Shown here in pieces: positions 35,621-48,821 of a DNA stretch of 64,000 bases; position 1 is the first letter of the stretch; each line of letters begins with the position of its first letter. Source of the DNA: Adenanthera pavonina (lineage: Eukaryota > Streptophyta > Magnoliopsida > Fabales > Fabaceae). Under the pieces are notes generated by a model. It was not told where the DNA came from and ran no database searches. It saw only the letters and a program-made list of their open reading frames with translations. The position numbers and the translations under genes are program-made. The stretch is from the NCBI GenBank assembly GCA_026686845.1, contig JAIVEN010000012.1:14386501-14450500 (forward strand). Reading direction: 5' to 3'.

Positions 35621-38594
35621 TGTAACACCTTACTTTTAAACTCATTTCCCATGAATTAGACTCCTTTTAAGTCTGATTATACTTGATTCTAAGCTTGAAT
35701 CACATAAGAATGAAAATCAGAATTTTCAAAATTTTCGGTCACTGTTCATAAAGTAGTTTCCACCTTGCCAACTGAACTTTGGAAATTCATAACTAATTCT
35801 AGAAAAAATCATTTCAGAGTGATTCAAGTCTCTAACAATCGACAAAAACATTATATTCATGGGAAAAATATGGAACATAGCATTATCTTGACCAATTTAT
35901 ACAGTTTATTTCTCAAACATTTACTATATATTTGGTCATTTTCTCTTTCTCAGGATTTTGTCCTTACCTTTAAAAATTCATATCTCACTCTACCCTAAGT
36001 CAATTTGTGTATTCCTTATGTAATTGGAAAGTCCTATGAGTCTACTTTCTAGAAATATTTTTCTTGTACATTTATTCAACTTGTACAGGGCATAACATTA
36101 ACTTAACTATTATGGGTCAGAACACTACCTCTACTAGAACAGTTTTAGGAGAAACTACATAACTCCTTCTTTATAGCTCCAAAAGCTTTCAAAATAGTGG
36201 CATTCGTTTTCAAAGACTTAGAGCTTTTCATAAATACAAATCACTGAATTTTTGGAGCTATACACAAGTTTATAGTGCCTTTTGAAAAATCCAGTGTTCA
36301 CAATGTAGGCTCCAGTTTTTCTAACACTGTCTAGTTTTGAACCCTAAATTCAAAAATACATTATAATTCATACATTTATCCAATTTAGGTGTTCTTTAAC
36401 TCTATGAAAAGCTTGTTCTGTCTACTTTAAGAGCATGTATAACACTTATATAGGATACTCTATTTTGAATAGAGTTCCTATGCTCAAATCAATTTTAGTC
36501 ATCTCAAACAAACTTATGCCATAACTCATATACTAAACTTCATAAACCTCATACATGAACATTTATTGTTCCAAATCCGCACATAACATCATAAGAGGAC
36601 TTTAAGGAACATAATCATGTATAATTACAGAATTTCATCTCATACATACATGATATATATTTTCTCAACTTAACATTATAACTTACAAACAATATTATGC
36701 TTCATCCTCTTTCTTCTTTCTCCTTGGCACTCTTGACCCCTTGTTACCATAGCTTGGGCCTAGTCATGATGATCATTTGGAAGGATGAGATTCAAAGAAT
36801 CTCAGTAGTTATATTCAATCATGCATTCACATCATCGTATCATTTCATAAAATCATCAATGAAAATCATAACTTCATATTATGCCATACAATTCTATAAA
36901 AATTTTGGCATGGTAACACTTTGTAAAAGGGACATCCTAGGGTCATAAAACCCTTCAAACATTCAGCCAACAATGAAAATGCATCATAAAGCATTCAAAC
37001 AACTATATGGCATAGTCATGTTATCACGGAAATAAAGTATGACAACATTAAGCATAATAGGGAAAATAACTATCTTCTTGCTTTCCAATGATCTCCAAAT
37101 TTTGTGAACACTTACATTGATCTTAAAACACTTCTTGAAACCCTATAGCATCATCAAATAATACCATAAACCACTAATTCATTAAGCTCATTTATAAAGT
37201 GGCATAGTTGAACTAAAAATTCCATTTTGTTTTCCCTTGATCTTTTCTTATACAATATACTTGTATTTGCCTATTTTGGACCCAAGAAATCCATATTTGG
37301 AGTCAAAATCATGAAATTTCCTTTCCTTTTCAAACCCTAAATAGGCAGAAATTTTCACAAAAATGTAGAAAAATATCTACCCGATTAATTTGCAATCCGA
37401 TGGTATAATCTTATTGCTTAAGACCTATACATCTTTTTTTATGGTTTGGTTTTTCCATGGCTTCACTTTCTCTCTCCTATCTCTCTCTCTCTAGGGAGAA
37501 ATATTTAGAGGTAAAACAAAAAGAAATGCTCCATGAAGCTTCACAAAACTTAGACATAGCCAAGATAGTAACCAAAGAAGCTTACCTTGGAAGTTTGGAA
37601 CCAAACCAAGTCCTATAGCTCCAAAATCATTATCTAGACCCAAAATATATTTTATTAAATTCCAATCATTGTCCTTGAATCAATACTGCCTTTTCCCAAA
37701 GTCTAAACTAACATTTATCGGGTAAAATATTAATATTAAACTATAATTGCCCAATAAATATTATTTTGATCTTAATAGATTCCTTGATATATTCCATTGG
37801 GTTTAGCTCATTAAAAGCTTCATTTTGACTATAATTTTTCATATTTAAAAAATACCCTTCACTAGGGGCAAATTTATAATTTTTAAAACTTTCAGGTCAT
37901 TAGGTGTAATTTTCCCTAATCTTTTTTCTCTTCCCCCTTTCACGTTGAAGTCATTATTAAGGGACAAAACTGCAAAGATTCTTGATTCTTAGGGCTAAAA
38001 TATCAGTTTCTCATTTTTCATTCAATTAGAAAAATGACATCTTTATCATTCTTCACGCTTAACGATATCTCTTCATTTTTTCCAATTTCGTTTGCATTTT
38101 ATGATGTCAGTTTTTTCATTTTTGGGCCTTAAATGAATTATTCACAGTTTGCTTTTAATTTTGAAAATGACCGTTTTGCCCCTGAATCGGGTCAAAAATG
38201 CAATTATTCATTCTTTTGGGTACTTTCTTGTAATTTTACCCAAAGACCAATTTTTTATTATTTTCTCTTTTTACTATTCACAATAACTTCAAATTAGTCT
38301 ATTTCTCAACCTAGACCTCCTTGAAACGCAATACTTATATCGTTGCGCTCAGCTTGGAACGAGCTTTTATTCAAGTGGTATATTGCAAATTTTCTGGGGT
38401 AAGTTTTCGAATTAATTTTTACTAAGATCCTTATGGAAAATTAATTCCAATTAAGGGTCAAACATAACTTTTTTTTGAAAATTAGATAAGAAATTAATTC
38501 CATCTGAAGCCCAACTCTATATAGTATTTTCATCTCACTTCATTTTTCATCTTTTATTCATTTTATAACATCCCATAAAAATAGGGATATTACA
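35621..38594 (-). repeat. B2 3' LTR
   Basis: Plus-strand text runs tgtaacaccttac to gggatattaca. It pairs with 43675-46350 but lacks the ~365-bp block present there at about 45010-45375, and has a ~650-bp block (about 36770-37425) missing from its partner. Confidence 0.93.
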
Positions 38595-38612
38595 TTTCTT
38601 TCCTCCTTAATT
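38595..38612 (-). other. B2 polypurine tract
   Basis: The minus strand reads aattaaggaggaaagaaa just before the LTR start tgtaatatccc. It marks 35621-38594 as the 3' LTR. Confidence 0.88.
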
Positions 38613-41600
38613 CAAATTTTGTCCTCGAAATTTTGCTGAATTCTTACACATCACTTTCTCTTCTTATCATTTCCCCATTTCTAGACCATCTCTTAGTGGA
38701 GGAATACTTTCCTCCTTACTTGTTTGATTTAATAATCATCATTTCGCTCTGGTATTCCTTTCTAATCTACTATATTTGCAAGGTCTGCTGAGTATTTTTC
38801 ATATTAGGAAAATATCGAGGACATCATATATCTATCTTATTACAGGGGTACTGGAAGCTTTCCATAAAACATATCCATTCTTACTCTCACAATTCCCTTT
38901 ATATAAGGACATTGATAACTTTTACATAACATACTTATTCGTACTGTCATGATATTTTCTCATCTTTTTCACGCTATAATTTTTCTATCGGCATCTAACA
39001 TCTTTCTTTTCTTTATCTTTCCGAATTTTAAAACTAATCATGTGAATAATATTGTTGCCAAAGCATAAGTTTACTGCATTAGCTTTGGTTGAATGGCACT
39101 TACAAAATCATTCGTGCCTTCTGTTTACTTCATATTCTTTTCATAACCTTCGACTAACTATTCATATAATAATCTTTCTATTGAGGCATAAGCTCATCTC
39201 ATTAGCTCTACCTAGATGACACTTTCAGGTCATCTTAACCTTTCTTCCATTCTACTTTCTATACCTTAAGTTTAATTTTTCTTTTTACTTCATGATCACT
39301 TGAGATTTTTATGGTCTTGGTACATTTATGGTGGTACAATAGGCATAATAGCTTGTACTAACTTCGTATCTTGAAAGCATTCATTACCGCTGTTATAAGT
39401 GGGAATACATTTTCATAAAATTTTTATCGTGTAAATCATAGGCTACTACCTCAACTCAACCCCAATACATTGCTCATACCCTGATCCATTCTTACTTTTC
39501 ATTATTATAGACCTTCTAGGTCATCATTGGATCAAGAACATTTAACACAGGAGAGGAGGTCTAGCCTCTTTAATTCATAAAACTCATTTTGTAAATCTTT
39601 TCCCACAAAACTTTCTTTCTAACTGAGCGGTAAGACAATCTGAGAGAAAAAAATTTTTTTTATAACTCCTTGCTGAACTTTAAAAAAAAAAATTTTCATT
39701 CCGGGGTTCGGTCTCTCCCATCTCATACATTACTTGCTTTGCTAGGATCTACTGCGATCCTTATGGGAAATTCTGTGACCTACTAACCATACTTGTTGGA
39801 GCCTAGCTCCCCTTCCTAAGTTCAGCAAGTCTTTGCTTTTACATCATTTCAAAAATTCTCAATTGTCTTTCATGCTCTTCTAAAGATTTGGAGTTATTTA
39901 AACATCATCATTACCTGACCACCATATATTGTTCATACTTCTATTCATATTGTAATAGGTGCCTTGATAAAACTCATAGCGTGCACATTAAACTATTTGC
40001 ACATCTTATCCTTCATACTTCTTACATCTTTATTACTTTCCAGTAGGTCACTAATCCTAAAATTTCCTCTACTCGAGCACATTTAACTACAAAGTGCTGA
40101 GGGTTCTGCTATACTCATGCCACTGTTGAACTTAGAAAATGCAATAATAGGCTTTATTCTAAGCCTTAACTTGTCTGTGGGACCTCTGGATAGCTTACTG
40201 CTTCATTTCTACAGCATTCAATTCTTCTTTTAACATATAACAAAATGTCCTGTAATGACAATTTTGTATCATTTTCATTTTCATATATTATTTATACTTA
40301 TATTGCTTCCTTTTACTTTAACTTTTATCAGTTTAGAGCTTTGATTCACCACTATAGCTTTGCATATAAACATACCTCCAAACCCTATACTTTGCTTTTC
40401 TTACCAGAGCTTTCAAATTCTTTTGGCTTCCTGTGGGTTAGAGTCTGGCAAACATTAAGGTAGTGGTTATTGACTTTTTGCTCTTTAACATTATGTTCAT
40501 ATTTATAACCTCTTTAACTTCTTAGCCAAGGTTAATCAGTGATGTGGCAATTTCAGGGTAACTTCTTAACCCTTCAATAGTCTTTTGCTAGCTCAGTTTA
40601 AATCTAACTCTTACCCTCTCACCATTCTTGCTCATTTCGGTATCACCCCAGGAGCTATCTCTCCTCTACCTCACCTCGGTGACTTTCATCATATGGAGGA
40701 TTTCATCTTTTTTGGCTCAATTGGGCTTATTCCCAAGAGCTTGCTCAATTGGGCTTCTACCCAAGAGCTACCTCCCTTTTACTTCACCTTGGTAGCTAAT
40801 AGAGGAATTCTTTTATTGTGAGATCCTTTGGCTAAGTACTTTCTTTATAGCTAGATTTCATACTAAGCCCAACAATTAACTATCTTGAGGTTTCGTAGTT
40901 CCCTAACTGCTTGCCACAAATCAATTACCTTGGGCTCACACTTTATGTCTTGAACATTATTCATACATTGTCCTTTTAGATTCATACCTCATGTCTTAAG
41001 CATCATCAACACATTACTAACTTTCCATTATAGAGGCCTTGAATCTTTATCAAACTTTCTCTTTTAAATCATACCTCAACTTCCATGTCTATACTCAACA
41101 TCTTTCCACAAGCTCTTCTCAACTTGAACAATGGGTTTAACATATGATTTAATCTAAGCACATGGAACATTTTTAGGGTAAGCATAATCAATATCTTCTT
41201 TTCACAATCTAAGAGGAAATCATGTACAAAAGCCAATTTGTGCTTACCATTGTGCTTCAATATTTATTCAGACTGACAATGGAGATTATGGCCTTGTATA
41301 TGGTGAAAACATTCACATATAAATCATATTATAATAACCTCTAGACCCAACCTTTTAGCACAATGATAAAGAGTAGCTTGCACCTACATCATACCTTTGC
41401 TAAAATCAGGTGACTTACGGCCTCCTATTGGAATAATATAAAGACTCTTCCTTGTGCATTTGGCCTGGTGTTGGTCATTTCCATAATACTATCACAAGTT
41501 TAACATCTCGGCTTTCCATACTTGGAACACCATTTTATTCTACTAAACATAGCCTTCTGCCATGAGCCTTTTTGTATTTAAATAGAGTTAGGTTGCTTTA

Positions 41601-43658
41601 TCTACCTCATCTACTCTTTTGCCTTACTTTATAAATCCCATGTTATTCCAAGGCTTCTTATCCTTATTCTTACTTTTCCTTTCTCTGAAATTTTCATACT
41701 AATGGTAGTTGAAGATGCTAGTAAAACACTTACGTGATTCAGACTATTTCCAATGATTACACTAACATAGATCAATGAATTAAAAGTCTGAGTTTGTATT
41801 AGGCATCTTTTCTTTTACCGCTTACTTTAAGCCTTTTTTTTTTCCTAGCTTTTCCACCTTTTCTCATTCATCAACATACTATTGGGTGTACGTCGAATTT
41901 CGAGCCCATAGTTATGCCTTATTGTACTTTCATTGATCTGATAGCTTATTCCATAGGAGCTTAATAATATGCTTAAGACAGTTGTAGAATAAATGGAGCA
42001 TTATAGGCTTTAGCTTCTTCCTTTGTTTATGGGCAATAACTCTACCTTGTAGTTGCTCTTCACAATCATTTGCTACTGATCCAAGCCATAAGGATCATTT
42101 ATAAGGAATCTTGGTTGGGGTACCTTTCTTTACTGTCACTAGGGTTGTTTGAGAAGTCCATGCTTGTGCTATCTGTCTTTGTTGAACACCTCTTCATATC
42201 TAAATCATTGTTGTCTTGCATTTAATAATTTCACTTAACAAGTTTCATTGACTACTTCTTTCATCTTTATCCTTTGACCCTTGGTCTTTCTACTTCACTA
42301 CTTTAATACCTTACTGCATACTTACTTGGTTCAAAACCATGGCTGTGCATTACTTCTACATATACTTTTCATCCTTATCATCATACTAAACTTATGAGGT
42401 TTCCATACTGGCGTCAAACTTACTACTATTATTTTCAACCTCTCAAACTTTCATAGCACATGATTCTATATAGCATCAACTACTGGCTCAATCCATTCAC
42501 TTCCAAGGAGCCAACGATCATGATGCCCTTCAAAACATTATTTTGCTTCTATCATAGTACTCAGGAGATCTAGAAATTAAACTTGTCTTCCAGATCTATC
42601 CTGACATTTCTTAAAGTAGTTCTATTATTCCTTTGGATTTGGAGTCCTTGGTTTAGTTGGACAAAGCTACTTTTTTCCTTCAAATGATTCCTCTAGCCCA
42701 AACTTACTTAGCATAGCTCATAGGTTGTTCACCCTCTTAACTTGATGTGCATATATTTGCTCTGGTAGGGCTATACCTGAGAGGACCACTATTATTAAGT
42801 CACTTCTTAATCTCAAGTAATTCTACCATTCAAAAATCATCATATAACTATCAGTCATTTAGGTCCTACTTTTTCCTTTGTAGGACTCTAATTAGGCTCT
42901 GGCTATTTTCCTTCACCTGGGTTATTATTCATTCTTCTTTTGTAACTTACATTCTTTTAAATTATACATTATTTTTCCCCCATTAACTCTTTTCTCATTA
43001 CTTTTCTTCATTACTATCATTTTTTTCTTGGTTGGCCTCTTACATTCATTACTAGAAGCATTATGCCACTGATATTACCTTATAGGTGGGATCTTGCTTT
43101 TTTGTTTATCATCACCCACCATTACCTTTCTTAACTACTTTTAGGTCAGTGGATGAGCATTTGAGAAAAGCCTTAAGTGAACATTCATATTAGCTACTGA
43201 TTAATGAGGTTTTATATATTTTTAAAACATACTAGGCCATCCTCTTTCAAAGAATTTTCAGTACTGTAAGGCTCCGTAATCTTTCTCATTCTTTTATAGA
43301 GGTTTACTACAATCTTATAATTGTTCTACTATGACCATGAGATCTACTGTGATCTCTGAGCCCTACTAGGATCCTCTATGATCCTACATCATCTCTTTAC
43401 TGATAGGATCTAACTGCGATCTAACTTTGAAAGGATTCAAGACCTAAGATAATTTAATTTATAAAACATCCTCAACTAATATAGCAACTATCTTTAGTTA
43501 TCCCTAAGACTAATCTCTTATGCCACTAAAACATTCATAGGCCAGGTTTCCATTAGGAAGAGCACTTTAACATCATAGGGGAAATATTTTAATTTTTAAA
43601 ATATATATTTTCCTGCAAAGATTAACTTAAATCTTTGCTCTAAGAGCCAAGACCTTCG
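38613..43658 (-). pseudogene. B2 internal region: heavily decayed gag-pol
   Basis: The minus strand begins, from the 3' LTR side, with a pol tail equivalent to QNFEDKI. Around 39690-39910 it parallels the B1 RNase H/RT stretch (aggatctactgcgatcctt against gggttctactgcgaccctg, and ctaaagatttggagtt against ctaaagacttggagtt). Beyond that no domain can be read with certainty by eye. Reading frames are all short, and the plus-strand ones (for example 40245-40463, 40585-40821, 42747-42986) are antisense artefacts. Close to the primer site lies a run of diverged repeats (43324-43434). It is too decayed to encode protein. Confidence 0.7.
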
Positions 43659-43670
43659 GCTCTGATACAA
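43659..43670 (-). other. B2 primer binding site
   Basis: On the minus strand ttgtatcagagc, next to the 5' LTR, is tggtatcagagc with one change: the initiator Met-tRNA site. Confidence 0.88.
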
Positions 43671-43674
43671 AAAA

Positions 43675-46350
43675 TGTAACACTTTACTTTTAAACTCATT
43701 TCCCATGAATTAGACTCATTTTAAGTTTGATTATACTTGATTCTAAGTTTGAATCACATAAGAATGAAAATCAGAATTTCCAAAATTTTCTGTCACTGTT
43801 CATATGGTAGTTTCCAATTTGCCGACTGAACTTTGAAAATTCATAACTAATTTTATAAAAATAATTTCATAGTGATTCAAGTCTCTAACAATAGATAAAA
43901 ACCTTATATACATGTTAAAAATTATGAAACATAGCATTATAATGACCAATTTATACAGTTTATTTCTCAAACATTTACTGTATATTTGATCATTTTCTCT
44001 TTCTCAGGATTTTGTCCTTACTTTTAAAAATTCATATCTCACTCTACCCTAAGTCAATTTGTGCATTCCTTATGTAATTGGAAATCCCTGTGAGTATACT
44101 TTCTAGAAATATTTTTCTTGTACATTTATTCAACTTGTACAGGGCATAACATCAACTTAACTATTATGGGTTAGAACACTACCTCTACTAGAACAGTTTT
44201 AAGAGAAATTACATAACTCCTTCTTTATAGCTCCAAAAGCTTTCAAAATAGTGGCATTCATTTTCTAAGACTTAGATCTTTCCATAAATGAAAATCACTA
44301 AATTTTTGGAGCTATACATGATTTTATAGTGCCTTTTGAAAAATCTAGTGTTCACAATATAGGCTCCAGTTTTTCTAACACTGTCTAGTTTTGAACCCTA
44401 AATTCAAAAATACATTATAATTCATACATTTATCCAATTTAGGTGTTCTTTAACTCTATGAAAAGCTTGTTCTGTCTACTTTAAGAGTATGTATAACACT
44501 TACATAGGATGCTCTATTTTGAATAGAGTTCCTGTGCTCAAATCAATATTAGTCATCTCAAACAAACTTATACCATAACTCATATACTAAACTTCATAAA
44601 CCTCATACATCAACATTTATTGTTCCAAATCCACACATAACATCATAAGAGGACTTTAAGGAACATAATCATGTATAATTACAGAATTTCATCTCATACA
44701 TACATGATATATATTTTCTCAAATTAACATTATAACTTGCAAACAACATTATGCTTCATCATCTTTCTTCTTTCTCCTTGGCACTCTTGACCCCTTGTTA
44801 CCATAGCTTGGGCCAATACATCCTTTTTTATGATTTGGTTTTTCCATGGCTTCACTTTCTCTCTCCTCTCTCTCTCTCTAGCCAGAAATTTTCAGAGGTA
44901 AAATAAAGAGAAATGCTCCATGAAGCTTCACAAAACTTAGACATAACCAAGATAGTGACCAAAGAAGCTTACCTTGGAAGTTTGGAACCAAACCAAGTCC
45001 TATAGCCTTCTCTTTTCTCCTTCTCTTTTCCACATTTTCTCCCCCTCTTCTTCCACTGGTTCAGACGTGTTTAAGGCTAAGGAAAATGGGTTTGGTGGCT
45101 GACTTGGGGTGGTTAAGTGATTTAAGGCATAAACCAACCTTAGTTACTTTAATTTTTAACTTGAGTTACTTTCATTTTAATAAAGCTTTTCAAAAATTCC
45201 CTTTTCATCCTGCTCAGCATTTCATATGTGATTCACTCTCTTTTTGTCCAAAAAATTGCTTCATAAAGTTTAATGGACCAAAATACCCTTTACCGATTAA
45301 ATTTACCCGTACCGATTAAGTATTTTTACCAAAATTGTTATTAAATTGATACAGGATTATTTAACAATCACTTTTGGTCCAAAATCATTATCTAGACCAA
45401 AAATATATTTTATTAAATTCCAATCATTGTCCTTGAATCAATACTGTCTTTTCCCACAGTCTAAACTAACCTTTATCGAGTAAAATATTAATATTAAACT
45501 ATAATTGCCCAATAAATATTATTTTGATCTTAATAGATTCCTTGATATATTCCATTGGGTTTAGCTCATTAAAAGCTTTATTTTGACTATAATTTTTCAT
45601 ATTTCCAAAAATACCCTTCACTAAGGGCCATTTATAATTTTTAAAACTTTCGGGTCATTAGGTGTAATTTTTCCTAATCTTCTTTCTCTTCTCCTTTCAC
45701 ATTGAAGTCATTATTAAGGGACTAAATTATAAAGGTTCTTGATTCTTAAGGCTAAAGTATAAGTTTCTCATTTTTCCATTCAATTAGGAAAAATGACCTC
45801 TTTATCATTCTTCACGCTTAACGGTTTCTCTTCATTTTTTCAATTCCTTTTGCATTTTATGATGTCATCTTTTTTATTTTTGGTCATTAAATGCATTATT
45901 CACATTTTGCTTCTAATTTAGAAAATGACCGTATTGCCCTTGAATCGGGTCAAAAATGCAATTATTCATTTTTTAGGTATTTTCTAGTAATTTTACCCAA
46001 AGACCAATTTTTTTGTTATTTCCTTTTTTCACTATTCACAATAACTTCAAATTAGTCTATTTCTCAACTTAGACTTCCCGAAAACGCAATACTTATACCG
46101 TTACGCTCAGCTTGGAGCGAACTTTTATTCAAGTGGTATATTGCATATTTTCCGGGATAAGTTTTGGAATTAATTTCTGCTAAAAACCTTATGGAAAATT
46201 AATTCCAATTAAGGGTCAAATATAACTTTTTCTGAAAATTAGATAAGAATTAATTCCATCTGAAGTCCAATTCTATATAGCCTTTTCGTCTCACTTCGTT
46301 TCTCATCTTTTATTCATTTTATAACATACCATAAAAATAGGGATATTACA
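43675..46350 (-). repeat. B2 5' LTR
   Basis: Plus-strand text tgtaacactttac to gggatattaca. Pairs with 35621-38594 apart from two large indels. Its block at about 45290-45325 (accgattaaatttacccgtaccg) is shared with the solo LTR at about 23320-23350, which shows that this block is ancestral. Minus-strand primer site and gag side lie at its left. Confidence 0.93.
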
Positions 46351-48821
46351 CCTTAAATCTCTTACTGTTTCTAGGGTTTCTTTCTTTTCTTCTTACTTAC
46401 AATCTTTTCTTTTACTAACTTTCTTATTATTATGGAATACCCTTTAATTATTAACTTTGTCTTCATGTTATTTACTTTCTTTAGTGTATGGTCATTAACA
46501 AACTGGACTTCTTAGTAGGTCACCCATCATAAAATTTCTCCCGTTGAAGCACGCTTAACTGATAAATATTGAGGGGATCTGGAGAACTAATACCAATACT
46601 AGACTTAGAGGTTGCTAGCATTAGTCTCCCTTTTAAGTCATAGTTTATCATTATGATCTCTTGATAACTTATTGTTCTTAGTTTGGGATATCTTATCCCC
46701 ATTTTCATCTAACTTCTGATTTTTGGGCACAATATCCCAAATGATATCTCCTATTACTATTTTTACTCTATGGGATTCTTATTGTTCTGTACGTTTAGTT
46801 TCATTTTATGAAACATACTTTCCAAATATTATCTGTGCTCTTTATGTTTGGACTTCAACTTATACTTTCTTTTATACTTTATATTGTGCCTGCATAATTA
46901 TACTTCATCAAAGATTCATCTCTATGATGTTCTATTAACTTGTAGGATTAAGACCTACTTTGATAGTTGTGGTCATTATCATTTTCTTACATCTTCTCTA
47001 CTTGTACTACTCTCCTTTTCAGAGATCTTTACCACTATTTAGTGATCCTGAGGGAGAACACAATTTTTTTTGTTAGCTCATTTTATACCTATATTATTTC
47101 CTTTTGAAAGGGTCTTCACCACTGTTATAAGGGAGAATATTCTTTTTCTTTAACCTCTAATTAGAGGGCCTCACTACTGTTATGCCTTTGTGCATAAGCA
47201 CGTACCCAAACCCTATACTTTTACTTTCATCATAGACCTTGGAAGTCTTTACCTTCTGTGGGTTGGGAGTTTAACTACTTTTAAGGCAGTGGTTACTAAT
47301 TTCTTTGTCATAAACTTTTTTACTGTGTCTATGTCCTCACATGCTTCCTTAGCTACTTTGCTAAGGTCACTTGGTTGTTAAGCAATATAAGGGGACTTCC
47401 TCAACTCTTCTATATAGTATTTGCTAGTCCAGTTAGAATCCAACCTTTATACTAATCTTGGCCTCTCATTATTATATGTTCTTGCCCAATTGGGTTCTAT
47501 GTCCCAAGATCCTCCTCCCTTTTAGCCTTGCTTTGCCTGTATTTATCTTTTGGAGGATACTTTTTACCTTTTTTTTTGTGAGATCTTTAGCCAAGAATTT
47601 TTTTTTCTTTTATAACTGGATTTCATACTAAGCCTAGTAATAAACTATTTAAGGTTTCACAGTTCTCTAATTGCTCAACATAATTCTTGATTCCCTTAGG
47701 CTCGTAATGCATTCTTTTTCTGCCCATTAACATATCTCAAATTCTAAACCCAAATTGATTACATTCAAGGGTTATCCTTTTTTCTGGCCTACTTTATGTA
47801 CTACTTTGTCACTACTATCATGGTATGTGACAATACTCTTACTTCTTTTATAAGAAGTTACTTCCTTAAAGTATTAAATCTTTATCTGACCTCATTCCCT
47901 TTGTGCCATGTATAAGTTTTCCCATTATCCTTCTCATGTTTACTTCTTTCTTTCTAATTACCTCTTACTTTTCATTGGCCACTACGTCCATCATTGAGAA
48001 AATTCTGCCATTGATCTAACTTTTCATCATATGTGGGATACTTCATTTTCATGGTCATTATTACTTTTTACTTACATAGGCTTTTATTTTCCTTTAACCT
48101 TTACCAGCCTTTATTCACTCTTACTTCTTTCATGAAGTACACTTCTAAAGTGTACAACTATCTTTCTTTCTTGCTTTCTTTCTGGTTGAACTATTACCAG
48201 ATAATGGCATCCAACTTCAACCTTTGACATTGTCCTTCCTATTCCACAATTAAGCTCCTCTAATCAATGGCTTGGCATATGAGAAAAGTCTTTACGTAAA
48301 CTTTCGTACTAGCTACCGAATTAATGAGGGTCTAACATTTGTAAAAATCATCTTAAATTTGTCTTAAGTTATCATCTCTCAGAGTACCATCATAATTCTA
48401 AGGCTTAGTAACCTTTCCTTTATCATCTCATCCTTTCTGGAGATCTATTGCGATCTCACACTTTGTCTACTGCGACCATGAGATTTACTGTGATCTCTGA
48501 GCCCTAGTAGGATCTTCTATGATCCTTGAGATTTATTGCAATCTCACTTTACTATGAGGATCTACTACAATCTCACTCTAAAAAATTTCACAACCTAAGG
48601 GAAAATAAATTTATAAAATGACCTCTCATCTAATCCAGCAACTATCTTAAGTTATTCTCGAGTCTTATCTCTTCTGGCACTAGAATATTCTTAGGCCATC
48701 TATAAGGAATAATGTAGATCTATTAATATGCTTTATATCCAAAAGGGAAACTATTACTTAAAGAGTAGACATAGCTTTCCAATTGCAAAGATTGCCCGAA
48801 TCTCTGCTTTGATACCAAAAA
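46351..48821 (-). pseudogene. B1 gag-side internal remnant
   Basis: The part of B1 between B2 and B1's 5' LTR. It shares phrases with the corresponding part of B2: tttcatactaagcc at about 47617 and 40857; ttcttgcccaattgggttct at 47477 and the similar text near 40720-40760; and the diverged GATCTACTGCGATCT repeats (48439-48575). No open coding frame survives. B1's primer site (gctttgatacca, 48806-48817) closes it on the right. Confidence 0.72.
48806..48817 (-). other. B1 primer binding site
   Basis: The minus strand reads tggtatcaaagc directly before the end of the 5' LTR: initiator Met-tRNA site with one change. Confidence 0.88.

Larger units (their letters stand above)
35621..46350 (-). mobile_element. 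B2: family B Ty3/gypsy element nested inside B1
   Basis: Minus-strand element of 10730 bp with the perfect 5-bp target duplication cctta (35616-35620 and 46351-46355). The 5' LTR is 43675-46350, the 3' LTR 35621-38594, with a primer site at 43659-43670 and a polypurine tract at 38595-38612. Its internal 5.1 kb parallels B1's coding remnants, for example 39690-39910 against 34560-34790. B1 and B2 are diverged members of one family. This is the innermost layer of the nest and therefore the youngest of its chain. Confidence 0.93.

Noticed and set aside
48439..48575. Regularly repeated phrase, considered as a CRISPR-like array
   Set aside because: Units are diverged, spacing is irregular and the setting is the leader of a plant gypsy element.
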